NCBI GenBank assembly: GCA_002686445.1
Contig: NZCO01000050.1
Coordinates: 1-16,657 of the forward strand
DNA from: a bacterium
GTDB lineage: Bacteria; Patescibacteriota; Andersenbacteria; UBA10190
Direction of reading: 5' to 3'
Length of the DNA stretch: 16,657 bases
Part shown: positions 7,992-14,129 of the stretch, piece after piece
How positions within the stretch are numbered: position 1 is the stretch's first letter
How the letters are laid out: each line of letters begins with the position of its first letter
Translations under genes and position numbers: made by a program
The notes under the pieces: model-generated
The model's database searches: none
Told to the model about the DNA's origin: nothing
The model's input: only the letters and a program-made list of their open reading frames with translations

Positions 7992-8246
7992 GTGGTAGAA
8001 GTAAACCGAAAAGATAATGAAGGAGTAGAAAGCCTCGTACGCCGCTTTAGTCGGCGTGTTCAGCAAAGCGGCGTCTTGTTGCAAGCCCGTAAGATCAGGT
8101 TTTATGAGCGGAAGAAAAATCGTCGTAAAGTTCGTGAAGATGCACAGCGTCGGACTGAGCTGACAGCAGAACGAGATCGACTCATCAAAATGGGAGAGAT
8201 CGACGAATTTGCTCCGTATCCCAACACTAAAAAACGCCGACGTTAG
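7992..8246 (+). CDS. rpsU: Small ribosomal subunit protein bS21, C-terminally extended
   Basis: bS21 sits on the 30S platform near the anti-Shine-Dalgarno end of 16S rRNA and takes part in initiation. The 84-residue product starts at GTG with the family opening VEVNRKDNEGVESLVRRF, then RRVQQSGVLLQARKIRFYERK and a basic stretch. The family is usually about 55-70 residues. The extra end (about residues 58-84, including IDEFAPYPNTKKRRR) goes beyond the usual basic tail. The GTG is chosen because the family's own N-terminus begins exactly there. Confidence 0.9.
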   Translation: MVEVNRKDNEGVESLVRRFSRRVQQSGVLLQARKIRFYERKKNRRKVREDAQRRTELTAERDRLIKMGEIDEFAPYPNTKKRRR

Positions 8247-8270
8247 GCGAAACGCGAGTATCTTGGAGAT

Positions 8271-8296
8271 AGAAGTGGCGCCTTTGGCTCACTTCT
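8271..8296 (+). other. Imperfect hairpin after rpsU
   Basis: AGAAGTG (8271-8277) and CACTTCT (8290-8296) form a 7-bp stem, with an inner GCC/GGC pairing around a TTT loop. No T-run follows, so it is a weak terminator candidate. The -35 of the next promoter lies in its loop, so it could instead be an operator-like palindrome. Confidence 0.3.
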
Positions 8297-8312
8297 TGGC
8301 TTCGGGTATACT
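8284..8312 (+). promoter_or_regulatory. Distal promoter of the TSP3-protein/ybeY unit
   Basis: TTGGCT (8284-8289), exact 17-base spacer, TATACT (8307-8312). The predicted start is near 8319, giving a leader of about 75 bases without an obvious Shine-Dalgarno next to the ATG at 8395. Confidence 0.45.
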
Positions 8313-8378
8313 TCCTCTATAGGAGCTTGTTAGTACAGCTCTTTTATGTGTGTTACGCGTATTATTTTCAAAAGTCTT

Positions 8379-8387
8379 TGGTAAATA
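8379..8387 (+). promoter_or_regulatory. Proximal extended -10 of the TSP3-protein gene
   Basis: TG-G-TAAATA (8379-8387) is an extended -10 ending seven bases before the ATG at 8395, matching the leaderless spacing seen at other genes here. No -35 match is evident. Confidence 0.4.
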
Positions 8388-8394
8388 AACTCTG

Positions 8395-9348
8395 ATGGCT
8401 ACACCTCCGGCACCACCACCTAATTTGCCGATTGTTCCTGGCTCCGATGACGAGCCGGGTGCGTCCGCAGCAAAGGCACTACCATCCGCACCGCCACTTG
8501 GCGCGGCGGGCTTGTCACCTACGCCCGCTAGTAACCCCGCCAACAAGGCAACTGGACAACCGCCAAGAACAGACGGAGTTGGACCGCCACCTCCGCTGAC
8601 TCCGGGCATTACACCGGTACTACCAGGCGGCGGCGCTGATGCGCCCGATCCATTTAATGCTGCTGCTGGTGGTGGCGGTGCGCCATCACTGCCGGGTGCG
8701 CCGGTGCCCAGCGGGGCGGCTCCACCGCCGTCGGGTTTACCGCCGGCTGTAACAGGTGGCAGTGGTCAGCCAAAGTCAGCAAATCAATCGCTATTGGCAC
8801 CCTCCGCGTTTAATCGACCCAGACCTCCCCGTCGTAACCGACGACTTATTATTCTGCTTAGTGGCAGCGTCGTCGTTATTTTGTTACTCGCTGCCCTCGG
8901 GATGGTACTGGCACGCTTTTTCACTGGTGGTGCCACTGACGAAACAGTCGAACCAACCGCCGCACCTAGTGCCAGCCCGATAGCATCACCAACTACGAGC
9001 CTGGCGCCTTCGCCAACGGCCAGTGGTGAACCCAGCGGCGAGGAAGCAGTACTTGACCTTGATGCGGATGGTTTAACAGCAGCTGAGGAGCGTTTTTATG
9101 GGACTAATCCCGAACTTGCCGATACAGATGGTGACTCGTTCAATGACGGCGACGAAGTGCGGGCCGGATATGACCCATTAGGACCTGGCAAGCTTGATTC
9201 TGACAGTGATGGGTTCCCAGATCCTGACGAACGTTCTTTTGGCAGCGATCCCTTTAATCCGGATACCGACGGCGATGGTTTTAGTGATGGGGACGAGATT
9301 GGTAATGGCTTCAACCCGTTGATTCCGTCTCCCGGAGACAAGCTGTAG
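8395..9348 (+). CDS. Single-pass membrane protein with Pro-rich arm and TSP3 calcium repeats
   Basis: A 317-residue protein. Residues 1-140 are a low-complexity Pro/Ala/Gly-rich arm. A basic cluster (RPRPPRRNRR, 141-150) precedes one membrane helix (about 151-173). A Ser/Thr/Pro linker (about 180-215) follows, then thrombospondin type 3-like calcium repeats (about 221-310) with DLDADG, DTDGDS, DSDSDG and DTDGDG. The positive-inside rule puts the Pro-rich arm in the cytoplasm and the calcium repeats outside. There is no cleavable signal peptide. Its TAG overlaps the GTG of ybeY by one base, so translation of ybeY is probably coupled. TSP3 repeats usually act as stiff calcium-stabilised spacers; the repeats end the protein here and no ligand domain follows. 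The specific function is unknown. Confidence 0.85.
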   Translation: MATPPAPPPNLPIVPGSDDEPGASAAKALPSAPPLGAAGLSPTPASNPANKATGQPPRTDGVGPPPPLTPGITPVLPGGGADAPDPFNAAAGGGGAPSLPGAPVPSGAAPPPSGLPPAVTGGSGQPKSANQSLLAPSAFNRPRPPRRNRRLIILLSGSVVVILLLAALGMVLARFFTGGATDETVEPTAAPSASPIASPTTSLAPSPTASGEPSGEEAVLDLDADGLTAAEERFYGTNPELADTDGDSFNDGDEVRAGYDPLGPGKLDSDSDGFPDPDERSFGSDPFNPDTDGDGFSDGDEIGNGFNPLIPSPGDKL

Positions 9349-9770
9349 TGTCGGCGACCGTGCAGTGTAAGGAGGGCGCCCTGCCGCTTACTAGCGCGGA
9401 GGTGCAGCAGTTGTGGCTGACGACCATAGCCGAGCGCGAGCACGCCGATGACCCGGTTACGGTTCGCTGTGTTAGCGAGCAGGAGATGGTGGAGCTTAAT
9501 ACCACCTATCGTAAGCAAGCTAAGCCCACTAATGTGCTGACGTTTTCCTATGATCAGGAGCACGACGTAGCATTATGTCTGGCAGTGGCTATCCGCGAGG
9601 CGTCAGATCGCGGCGTAGAGCTACGTGACTATGTTGCGCTGCTTGTCGTGCATGCGTTCGTGCACGCCACCGGATTAGATCACGAACAATCGACCGGGGA
9701 CGCGGTTGAGGTTGCGGCTACAGAAAAGAACATTCTCACGGCTGCCGGTTACAACGCTATAGCGCTGTAA
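9348..9770 (+). CDS. ybeY: YbeY endoribonuclease / rRNA maturation factor
   Basis: YbeY is a zinc-dependent single-strand endoribonuclease used in 16S rRNA 3'-end maturation and ribosome quality control. The 140-residue product has the zinc triad H-x3-H-x5-H in VHAFVHATGLDH (His102, His106, His112) and the upstream box NTTYRKQAKPTNVLTF with the conserved Arg55. Family members usually read PTDVLSF, so Asn62 replaces the common Asp. They also have a Gly before the DI strand, where this protein reads EHDVALC. The GTG start overlaps the preceding TAG by one base (TAGTG), pointing to translational coupling. Length is near the short end of the family. Confidence 0.9.
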   Translation: MSATVQCKEGALPLTSAEVQQLWLTTIAEREHADDPVTVRCVSEQEMVELNTTYRKQAKPTNVLTFSYDQEHDVALCLAVAIREASDRGVELRDYVALLVVHAFVHATGLDHEQSTGDAVEVAATEKNILTAAGYNAIAL

Positions 9771-9790
9771 CACCAAATTGAGAGAAGGTT

Positions 9791-9799
9791 TGCTATCAT
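9791..9799 (+). promoter_or_regulatory. dgkA promoter, extended -10, leaderless
   Basis: TG-C-TATCAT (9791-9799) ends six bases before the ATG at 9806. The extended -10 would compensate for the lack of a -35 at proper spacing. There is no Shine-Dalgarno. Confidence 0.55.
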
Positions 9800-9805
9800 A
9801 CACAT

Positions 9806-10207
9806 ATGGCTAAGGTAGATCGCCAGATATATCACGGGCAGACGACCAAGAGTCGTCACTTTGGTGACGCCCTTAAGCACGCGCTGCACGGTATTCTTAC
9901 CGCCTTCTTCTTGGAGGCAAATGTACGCCGGCAGGTACTAGTGTTTATAGTCGCCGTGGTGTTAGCGGTCTGGCTTAACATTCCCATGTTCCAATTAGCT
10001 ATTGTGCTCGTTGCTTCAGCGGCAGTAATGACCATGGAGCTCTTGAACTCATCGCTGGAGGCCTTGGCGGATGCTGTCCATCCTGAATACGATCAACGGA
10101 TTCAGAAGTCTAAAGATATGGCAGCTGGAGCGGTGCTGCTGGTTAGTCTAGCTGCACTGTTTGTTGGCATAGCCATCTTTGGGCCGCCACTACTAGCTTT
10201 ACTTTAG
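9806..10207 (+). CDS. dgkA: DgkA-family lipid kinase (diacylglycerol / undecaprenol kinase)
   Basis: An integral membrane kinase of 133 residues, normal for the family. Members phosphorylate diacylglycerol or, in Gram-positive relatives, undecaprenol, feeding the lipid carrier pool for wall synthesis. The N-terminal amphipathic part (FGDALKHALHGILTAFFLEANVRRQ in order from residue 19) precedes three membrane helices (about 45-58, 61-79, 105-127). The active-site signature E-x2-N-x3-E is present as ELLNSSLE (Glu78, Asn81, Glu85), and KDMAAGAVLL (Lys103, Asp104) matches the second conserved box. The usual NTAxE is NSSLE here, a mild change. Substrate preference cannot be read from the sequence. 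The neighbouring ftsA has its own promoter. Confidence 0.88.
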   Translation: MAKVDRQIYHGQTTKSRHFGDALKHALHGILTAFFLEANVRRQVLVFIVAVVLAVWLNIPMFQLAIVLVASAAVMTMELLNSSLEALADAVHPEYDQRIQKSKDMAAGAVLLVSLAALFVGIAIFGPPLLALL

Positions 10208-10244
10208 AGTCGCGTCTCGATACTGACCGGGCCTGATTTTGCCT

Positions 10245-10273
10245 TTGTCAAGCGTCTAGCGACCTTCTACAAT
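10245..10273 (+). promoter_or_regulatory. ftsA promoter, leaderless
   Basis: TTGTCA (10245-10250), exact 17-base spacer, TACAAT (10268-10273). The -10 ends six bases before the ATG at 10280, so the normal start point is the A of the ATG itself. This is the clearest leaderless promoter in the window. Confidence 0.7.
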
Positions 10274-10279
10274 ATATCC

Positions 10280-11584
10280 ATGGCACGAGAACAGTATGTA
10301 GTCGGTATTGATGTAGGGTCTTCAGCGGTGCGCGTAGTAGTTGCGCAACCAGCTGTGGCTGATACTGGGCGCGGCGAGCGGACTACCGATCGAGACCCAG
10401 ATGTACCAACTATTTTGGGCGTGGCTTCTGAACCCATGGAGGGAATGCAGAAGGGAGTCATTACTGATGTGGAAGCGGCAGTCAGCTCGATAGGCCGGGC
10501 CCTAGATGTAGCTGAGCGCATGGCCGGCGTACCCATTGAACACGCGTACGTCAGCATCAACGGGTCACACATTATGTCGCAGAACTCACGAGGCGTTATT
10601 GCTGTCAGTCGAGCGGATGGTGAGATAACGGACGACGACGTAGCTCGGGTGATTAACGCGGCCCAAGCCATCTCACTTCCTAGCAATCGAGAAATCCTGC
10701 ACGTGTTACCGCAGGATTTTGTTGTTGATGGGCAGGAACATATTCATGATCCAGTTGGCATGACCGGCGTGCGGCTAGAAGTGGAAACTCACATTATTGA
10801 AGGCTCAGCTCCATTCATCAAGAATATCACCAAAGCGCTGAACCAGGCGGGAGTACATGTAGAGGATTTTGTGTTTGCACCCCTAGCGGCTGCTGAGGCC
10901 GTGCTAGAGAAACGACAGCGGGAGCTTGGTGTGGTCTTGATTGACCTCGGCGCTGGAACCACCAGTATGGTTGCCTATGAGGAAAACTCTTTACTGCACA
11001 CGGCCGTGTTACCCCTTGGTGCTGGTCATATCACGAACGATATTGCCATTGGCTTGCGCACCTCTATAGACATTGCAGATACCGTGAAGCGCGAGCATGG
11101 CACAGCCTTGGTGGCTGAGGTCAAAGCCAACGAGTCTATTGTGATCGAAGAGGAATCAGACAGTCGGACTCCAGCGGCAGAAGGCTCCGGTGAGCAGGAA
11201 ACAGTCTCGCGACAAGAGGTAGTGAATATCATCCATGATCGACTAGAGGAGATCCTGTCGTTCGTTGACCGCGAGCTGAAGTCTATTAATCGATCTGGGC
11301 TATTGCCGGCTGGCGTTGTCTTCACTGGTGGGGGTGCGTTGCTGCCGGGGGTAGTAGAAGTAGCCAAGAAGCAGCTTCGACTGCCGGCTAAGCTGGGAAC
11401 GCCGAGTATGATGCACGGCTTAACTGGTCAGAGTGATGATGCCTCGTTTGCTGTCGTATACGGGCTCGTGCACTGGGCGCTTGAGCAAGAGCAGCGCTCA
11501 GGTAGAGGTATGCAACTTAAGGTTCCGAACGTGGGTCACACAGTCACCAAAATGCGTGGTTGGCTGAAGACCTTCATGCCGTAA
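10280..11584 (+). CDS. ftsA: Cell division protein FtsA
   Basis: An actin-like ATPase that tethers FtsZ filaments to the membrane; 434 residues. Visible parts are phosphate-1 (VVGIDVGSSAVRVVV, 7-21), the FtsA-specific 1C/SHS2 domain (about 87-173, AYVSINGSHI...REILHVLPQDF), phosphate-2 (LIDLGAGTTSMVAY, 220-233), the adenosine motif (VVFTGGGALLPGV, 346-358), and a C-terminal amphipathic membrane-targeting helix (VTKMRGWLKTFMP). An acidic Ser/Glu-rich insert sits at about 288-312 and a shorter polar insert at about 25-42; both look like surface loops. ftsZ is downstream but not adjacent: a structured non-coding stretch and a membrane-protein gene intervene, and ftsZ is expressed separately. Confidence 0.96.
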   Translation: MAREQYVVGIDVGSSAVRVVVAQPAVADTGRGERTTDRDPDVPTILGVASEPMEGMQKGVITDVEAAVSSIGRALDVAERMAGVPIEHAYVSINGSHIMSQNSRGVIAVSRADGEITDDDVARVINAAQAISLPSNREILHVLPQDFVVDGQEHIHDPVGMTGVRLEVETHIIEGSAPFIKNITKALNQAGVHVEDFVFAPLAAAEAVLEKRQRELGVVLIDLGAGTTSMVAYEENSLLHTAVLPLGAGHITNDIAIGLRTSIDIADTVKREHGTALVAEVKANESIVIEEESDSRTPAAEGSGEQETVSRQEVVNIIHDRLEEILSFVDRELKSINRSGLLPAGVVFTGGGALLPGVVEVAKKQLRLPAKLGTPSMMHGLTGQSDDASFAVVYGLVHWALEQEQRSGRGMQLKVPNVGHTVTKMRGWLKTFMP

Positions 11585-11774
11585 CGTCGCAGCCTAATAC
11601 GCTACTCGCCTCGAGAGAACCTGCGGTTCAACGGGACGAACGCTTCATAGCTGCTCCTTTCCCCCAAAACCTCGGTCTCTTCACTCTCTGCGACGACTCG
11701 AACGTAAGGTTCTCTCGTCTTGTTCGCTCGAGCTGTGAGCTTCCGGGGCCCCACGACCACGACGAGGGGGACCC
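11585..11774. other. Structured non-coding stretch, candidate RNA
   Basis: No plus-strand gene is supported between ftsA and the next promoter. Two perfect inverted repeats interleave: CGTCGCAG (11585-11592) with CTGCGACG (11688-11695), and CGAGAGAACCT (11612-11622) with AGGTTCTCTCG (11707-11717). In RNA this order makes an H-type pseudoknot. A third element pairs GGGCCCC (11746-11752) with GGGGACCC (11767-11774) through 7 bp and a bulged A. I found no tmRNA, RNase P or SRP signatures. On the minus strand a GTG-started frame of 61 codons (11602-11787) crosses the same repeats; it has no recognisable family and no promoter. Confidence 0.35.
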
Positions 11775-11831
11775 TGACTTTTGCCACGACATTTCAAAAC
11801 GATTGAACCCTTACATTTGCTGCCTCGCTAT

Positions 11832-11860
11832 TTGACGAGACTGTTTGTTTGGGGTATATT
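11832..11860 (+). promoter_or_regulatory. Promoter of the 11912 membrane-protein gene
   Basis: TTGACG (11832-11837), exact 17-base spacer, TATATT (11855-11860); start near 11867. Unlike the neighbours this gives a real leader of about 45 bases, with AAGGAG at 11900-11905 six bases before the ATG. An interrupted palindrome AACTGG-A-CCAGTT (11882-11894) sits in the leader and could be an operator or small hairpin. Confidence 0.7.
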
Positions 11861-11911
11861 CGACGCGGATAAGTACCTTTCAACTGGACCAGTTATATAA
11901 AGGAGTTCGCG

Positions 11912-12604
11912 ATGTTTAAGGCGCTTTTTGGAACACAGCAGACATGCCCTCACATGTACACACACGATGAAGGTTGGGTAGTTGGGTGGACAGGCGGAAT
12001 GCTAGTATTAGCATTCATTCTGGGTTTATTGGCGCTCGTCTCGCTGGAGACGGGCATAAATGAGCCTATACATCTTGCGCGGAGCATGATTTCGTCTCTG
12101 CAGGGCAACCCGGAGCTGTTACCCGAGCGCGAAGCGAAGCTCGTTGAGCAGTATCGAGACCTAGCGCGCATGGGTAATCCGACCTCAGTTGACCGCGAGC
12201 GACTGATAGCAGGGGAGACCATACCAATTGAGCTAACCTACAGTCGTGCCTATCGACGATCATTTGTGCCTCTCTATGTACGAGCCGCCGCGGGTGAAGA
12301 TATCGCTGCAAGCGAGTTGCCACAGCCACTACCCACTAACGCGATCCTTCTCTATGGTGGCCCGATCCTCTGGCTGGCAGTATCGTTTCCGTTTTGGTTC
12401 ATTTGCGCATTCACCGCTGCGTGCAAAGGCTATTACCCCTGGTCTGTCATAGAGTGGGACAAGACCTGGATATGCTTCTGCGCCGTCGCTACCTTTCCTG
12501 GCTTCCTGTTCGTGGCGATGATTACAGTGTTTTACTATGTCCTACGTGCATGGCACGAGCACAGCGTGGCTCAGGCCGCACAGCAGCTAGAACTGGCAAA
12601 ATAA
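11912..12604 (+). CDS. Three-pass membrane protein of unknown function
   Basis: I do not recognise this family. The 230-residue product has hydrophobic segments at about 25-45, 144-170 and 186-211. Between the first two is a polar domain (46-143) with a charged helical stretch (PEREAKLVEQYRDLARMG) and a Tyr/Arg-rich part (ELTYSRAYRRSFVPLYVRA). Cysteines occur near the N-terminus (TCPHMY) and in segments 2 and 3 (FICAF, WICFCAV). The start is fixed by a strong AAGGAG six bases upstream. It is a self-contained unit with its own consensus promoter and an intrinsic terminator 24 bases after the stop. Its position between ftsA and ftsZ makes a division or envelope role possible, but separate expression signals argue for caution. 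Confidence 0.85.
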   Translation: MFKALFGTQQTCPHMYTHDEGWVVGWTGGMLVLAFILGLLALVSLETGINEPIHLARSMISSLQGNPELLPEREAKLVEQYRDLARMGNPTSVDRERLIAGETIPIELTYSRAYRRSFVPLYVRAAAGEDIAASELPQPLPTNAILLYGGPILWLAVSFPFWFICAFTAACKGYYPWSVIEWDKTWICFCAVATFPGFLFVAMITVFYYVLRAWHEHSVAQAAQQLELAK

Positions 12605-12627
12605 CAACGCAACACATCTTTCATGGG

Positions 12628-12650
12628 ACCGGGCAATGCTCGGTTTTTTT
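12628..12650 (+). terminator. Intrinsic terminator after the 11912 gene
   Basis: ACCGGGC (12628-12634), loop AAT, GCTCGGT (12638-12644) form a 7-bp stem with one G-T wobble, followed by seven T (12644-12650). Confidence 0.85.
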
Positions 12651-12833
12651 ATGTACTTAGGGGCGCGTGACCGAAGGGGCAGGTAGAGGCAGTGGTAAGT
12701 GATGCGTAGGTATGGACTCATCGCTATAAAATGGTGAACAACAAGTGTGTGCAGCTTGTACACATATTTTTGTTGACAGTCGCTGCTGCTGACTCAAGAC
12801 TTATAAATAGTTAATCGATCGACACATATTTTT
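12651..12833 (+). promoter_or_regulatory. ftsZ upstream region with 12-base direct repeat
   Basis: No gene is seen. A perfect TTGACA (12773-12778) is followed 23 bases later by TATAAA (12802-12807), too far apart for a standard pair. A second TATAAA lies at 12725-12730. The 12-mer ACACATATTTTT occurs twice in direct orientation, at 12760-12771 and 12822-12833, the second copy abutting the ftsZ ATG. No Shine-Dalgarno is present. A small inverted repeat ACAAG...CTTGT lies just before the first copy. Confidence 0.45.
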
Positions 12834-14069
12834 ATGCCTATTAATAAACCGAGTATAGAGAACGTTGCTAACATCAAAGTCGTTGGAGTTGGTGGCGGCG
12901 GCAATGCAGTGCTCAACCGGATGGTTGAAGCCAAGGTAAAAGGAGTGGAATTTATCGCCGTTAACACTGATGCCCAGGCGCTTCATTATTCTGGGGCAGC
13001 AAACAAGCTGCACATTGGTCAAAATTTAACGCGAGGTCTCGGAGCCGGCATGGACCCAAGCTTGGGTGCGCAGGCTGCCCAAGAAAGCCGAGAGGATATT
13101 CATGAAGCCTTAAAGGGATCGGACATGGTGTTCGTGACTGCCGGTTTCGGTGGCGGCTCAGGCTCTGGTGCGGGGCCGGAGATTTGTGAAATTGCCAAAG
13201 AGGGCGGAGCGTTGACGGTTGCAGTGGTGACCAAGCCGTTCTCGTTTGAAGGTCAGCAGCGCATGACGATCGCTGAAGAGGCTCTAGCTGAGTTACAAGA
13301 TCGAGTGGACGCAGCCGTGGTTATTCCGAACGATCGTTTGTTACAAATCATTGATAAGAAGACGAGCCTAGTGGATGCCTTCCGAGTAGTAGATGATGTG
13401 TTGCGACAGGGTGTGCAGGGTATCTCGGATCTGATCACCCAGCACGGTATGGTCAACGTCGACTTTGCAGACATTAAAGCAATCATTAACAATGCGGGCT
13501 CGGCGCTGATGGGTATCGGGCGCGCTAGTGGCGATAATCGGGCTGCTGAGGCCGCTCGGGCAGCTATTGAAAGCCCACTTTTGGATGTCACCATCGATGG
13601 TGCCAAGGGTATCGTCTTTAACCTCACCGCTGGCGCTGATCTTAAGATGTACGAAGTTGAGGAAGCCGCTCGCGTTATTACTGAGCATGTAGATGCTAAT
13701 GCGAAGGTGATCTTCGGTACCGTTATTGATCCAACCCAAATTGAGGAAGGCGAACTGAAGGTAACGGTGGTAGCAACTGGATTTGAGCAGCCGGAGGCAG
13801 TTCGCAAAGGCCAACAGCGCTACAGTGGGCAGGTATCCTTTAACGGCCAAGTACCAGTCGCACCGCAATCCGCCTACGCGCCGCCAGCACCGGTAAATCC
13901 GAGCGTACCAGCAGCACCAGCGCCAGCAGCACCTGCTCCGACATTTACGCCAACTCCAGCTCGGGCGCCGGAAAGTGCTAGCCAGGAAGAGGATCTTGAA
14001 GTGCCAACCTTTATTCGCCGCAAGATGCGTGAGCAGAAGGAAGCGCGAGACAAGGGAACGAGTAGCTAG
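12834..14069 (+). CDS. ftsZ: Cell division protein FtsZ
   Basis: The tubulin-like GTPase that forms the division ring; 411 residues. The N-terminal nucleotide-binding box is IKVVGVGGGG with EFIAVNTDAQAL. The tubulin signature loop reads FGGGSGSGAGPE (about 105-116), using Ser where most FtsZ have Thr (GGGTGTG). The T7 loop with catalytic acids is intact (MVNVDFADI; Asp210, Asp213). The C-terminal GTPase domain continues to about residue 318. A Pro/Ala-rich linker (about 330-385) leads to the conserved C-terminal peptide EVPTFIRRKMREQ, the docking site for FtsA, which fits the intact FtsA upstream. No Shine-Dalgarno precedes the ATG. A strong terminator follows at 14084. Confidence 0.97.
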   Translation: MPINKPSIENVANIKVVGVGGGGNAVLNRMVEAKVKGVEFIAVNTDAQALHYSGAANKLHIGQNLTRGLGAGMDPSLGAQAAQESREDIHEALKGSDMVFVTAGFGGGSGSGAGPEICEIAKEGGALTVAVVTKPFSFEGQQRMTIAEEALAELQDRVDAAVVIPNDRLLQIIDKKTSLVDAFRVVDDVLRQGVQGISDLITQHGMVNVDFADIKAIINNAGSALMGIGRASGDNRAAEAARAAIESPLLDVTIDGAKGIVFNLTAGADLKMYEVEEAARVITEHVDANAKVIFGTVIDPTQIEEGELKVTVVATGFEQPEAVRKGQQRYSGQVSFNGQVPVAPQSAYAPPAPVNPSVPAAPAPAAPAPTFTPTPARAPESASQEEDLEVPTFIRRKMREQKEARDKGTSS

Positions 14070-14083
14070 TCATTGTTTCTAAC

Positions 14084-14114
14084 AAAGAGCCCCGCCAACG
14101 GCGGGGCTCTTTTT
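14084..14114 (+). terminator. Strong intrinsic terminator of ftsZ
   Basis: A perfect 13-bp stem (14084-14096 with 14100-14112), core GAGCCCCGCC / GGCGGGGCTC, three-base loop AAC, running into five T (14110-14114). The comEC -10 begins at once downstream. Confidence 0.97.
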
Positions 14115-14122
14115 GGTAGGCT
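14114..14122 (+). promoter_or_regulatory. comEC extended -10, leaderless spacing
   Basis: TG-G-TAGGCT (14114-14122) ends seven bases before the ATG at 14130. It starts on the last T of the ftsZ terminator. There is no -35 match, and the hexamer itself is poor, so the call rests on position and the TGn extension. Confidence 0.35.
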
Positions 14123-14129
14123 ACGTAGT

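Noticed and set aside
11585..11830. tmRNA, RNase P RNA or SRP RNA after ftsA
   Set aside because: I looked for a CCA-ended tRNA-like domain, a tag ending in Ala-Ala, GAGGAAAGTCC/ACAGAA and the SRP GGAAGGAAGCAGC loop on both strands and found none.
14073..14129. Earlier comEC start at 14073
   Set aside because: The added sequence is the ftsZ terminator hairpin itself, and the protein gains a Pro/Gly run not typical of ComEC.
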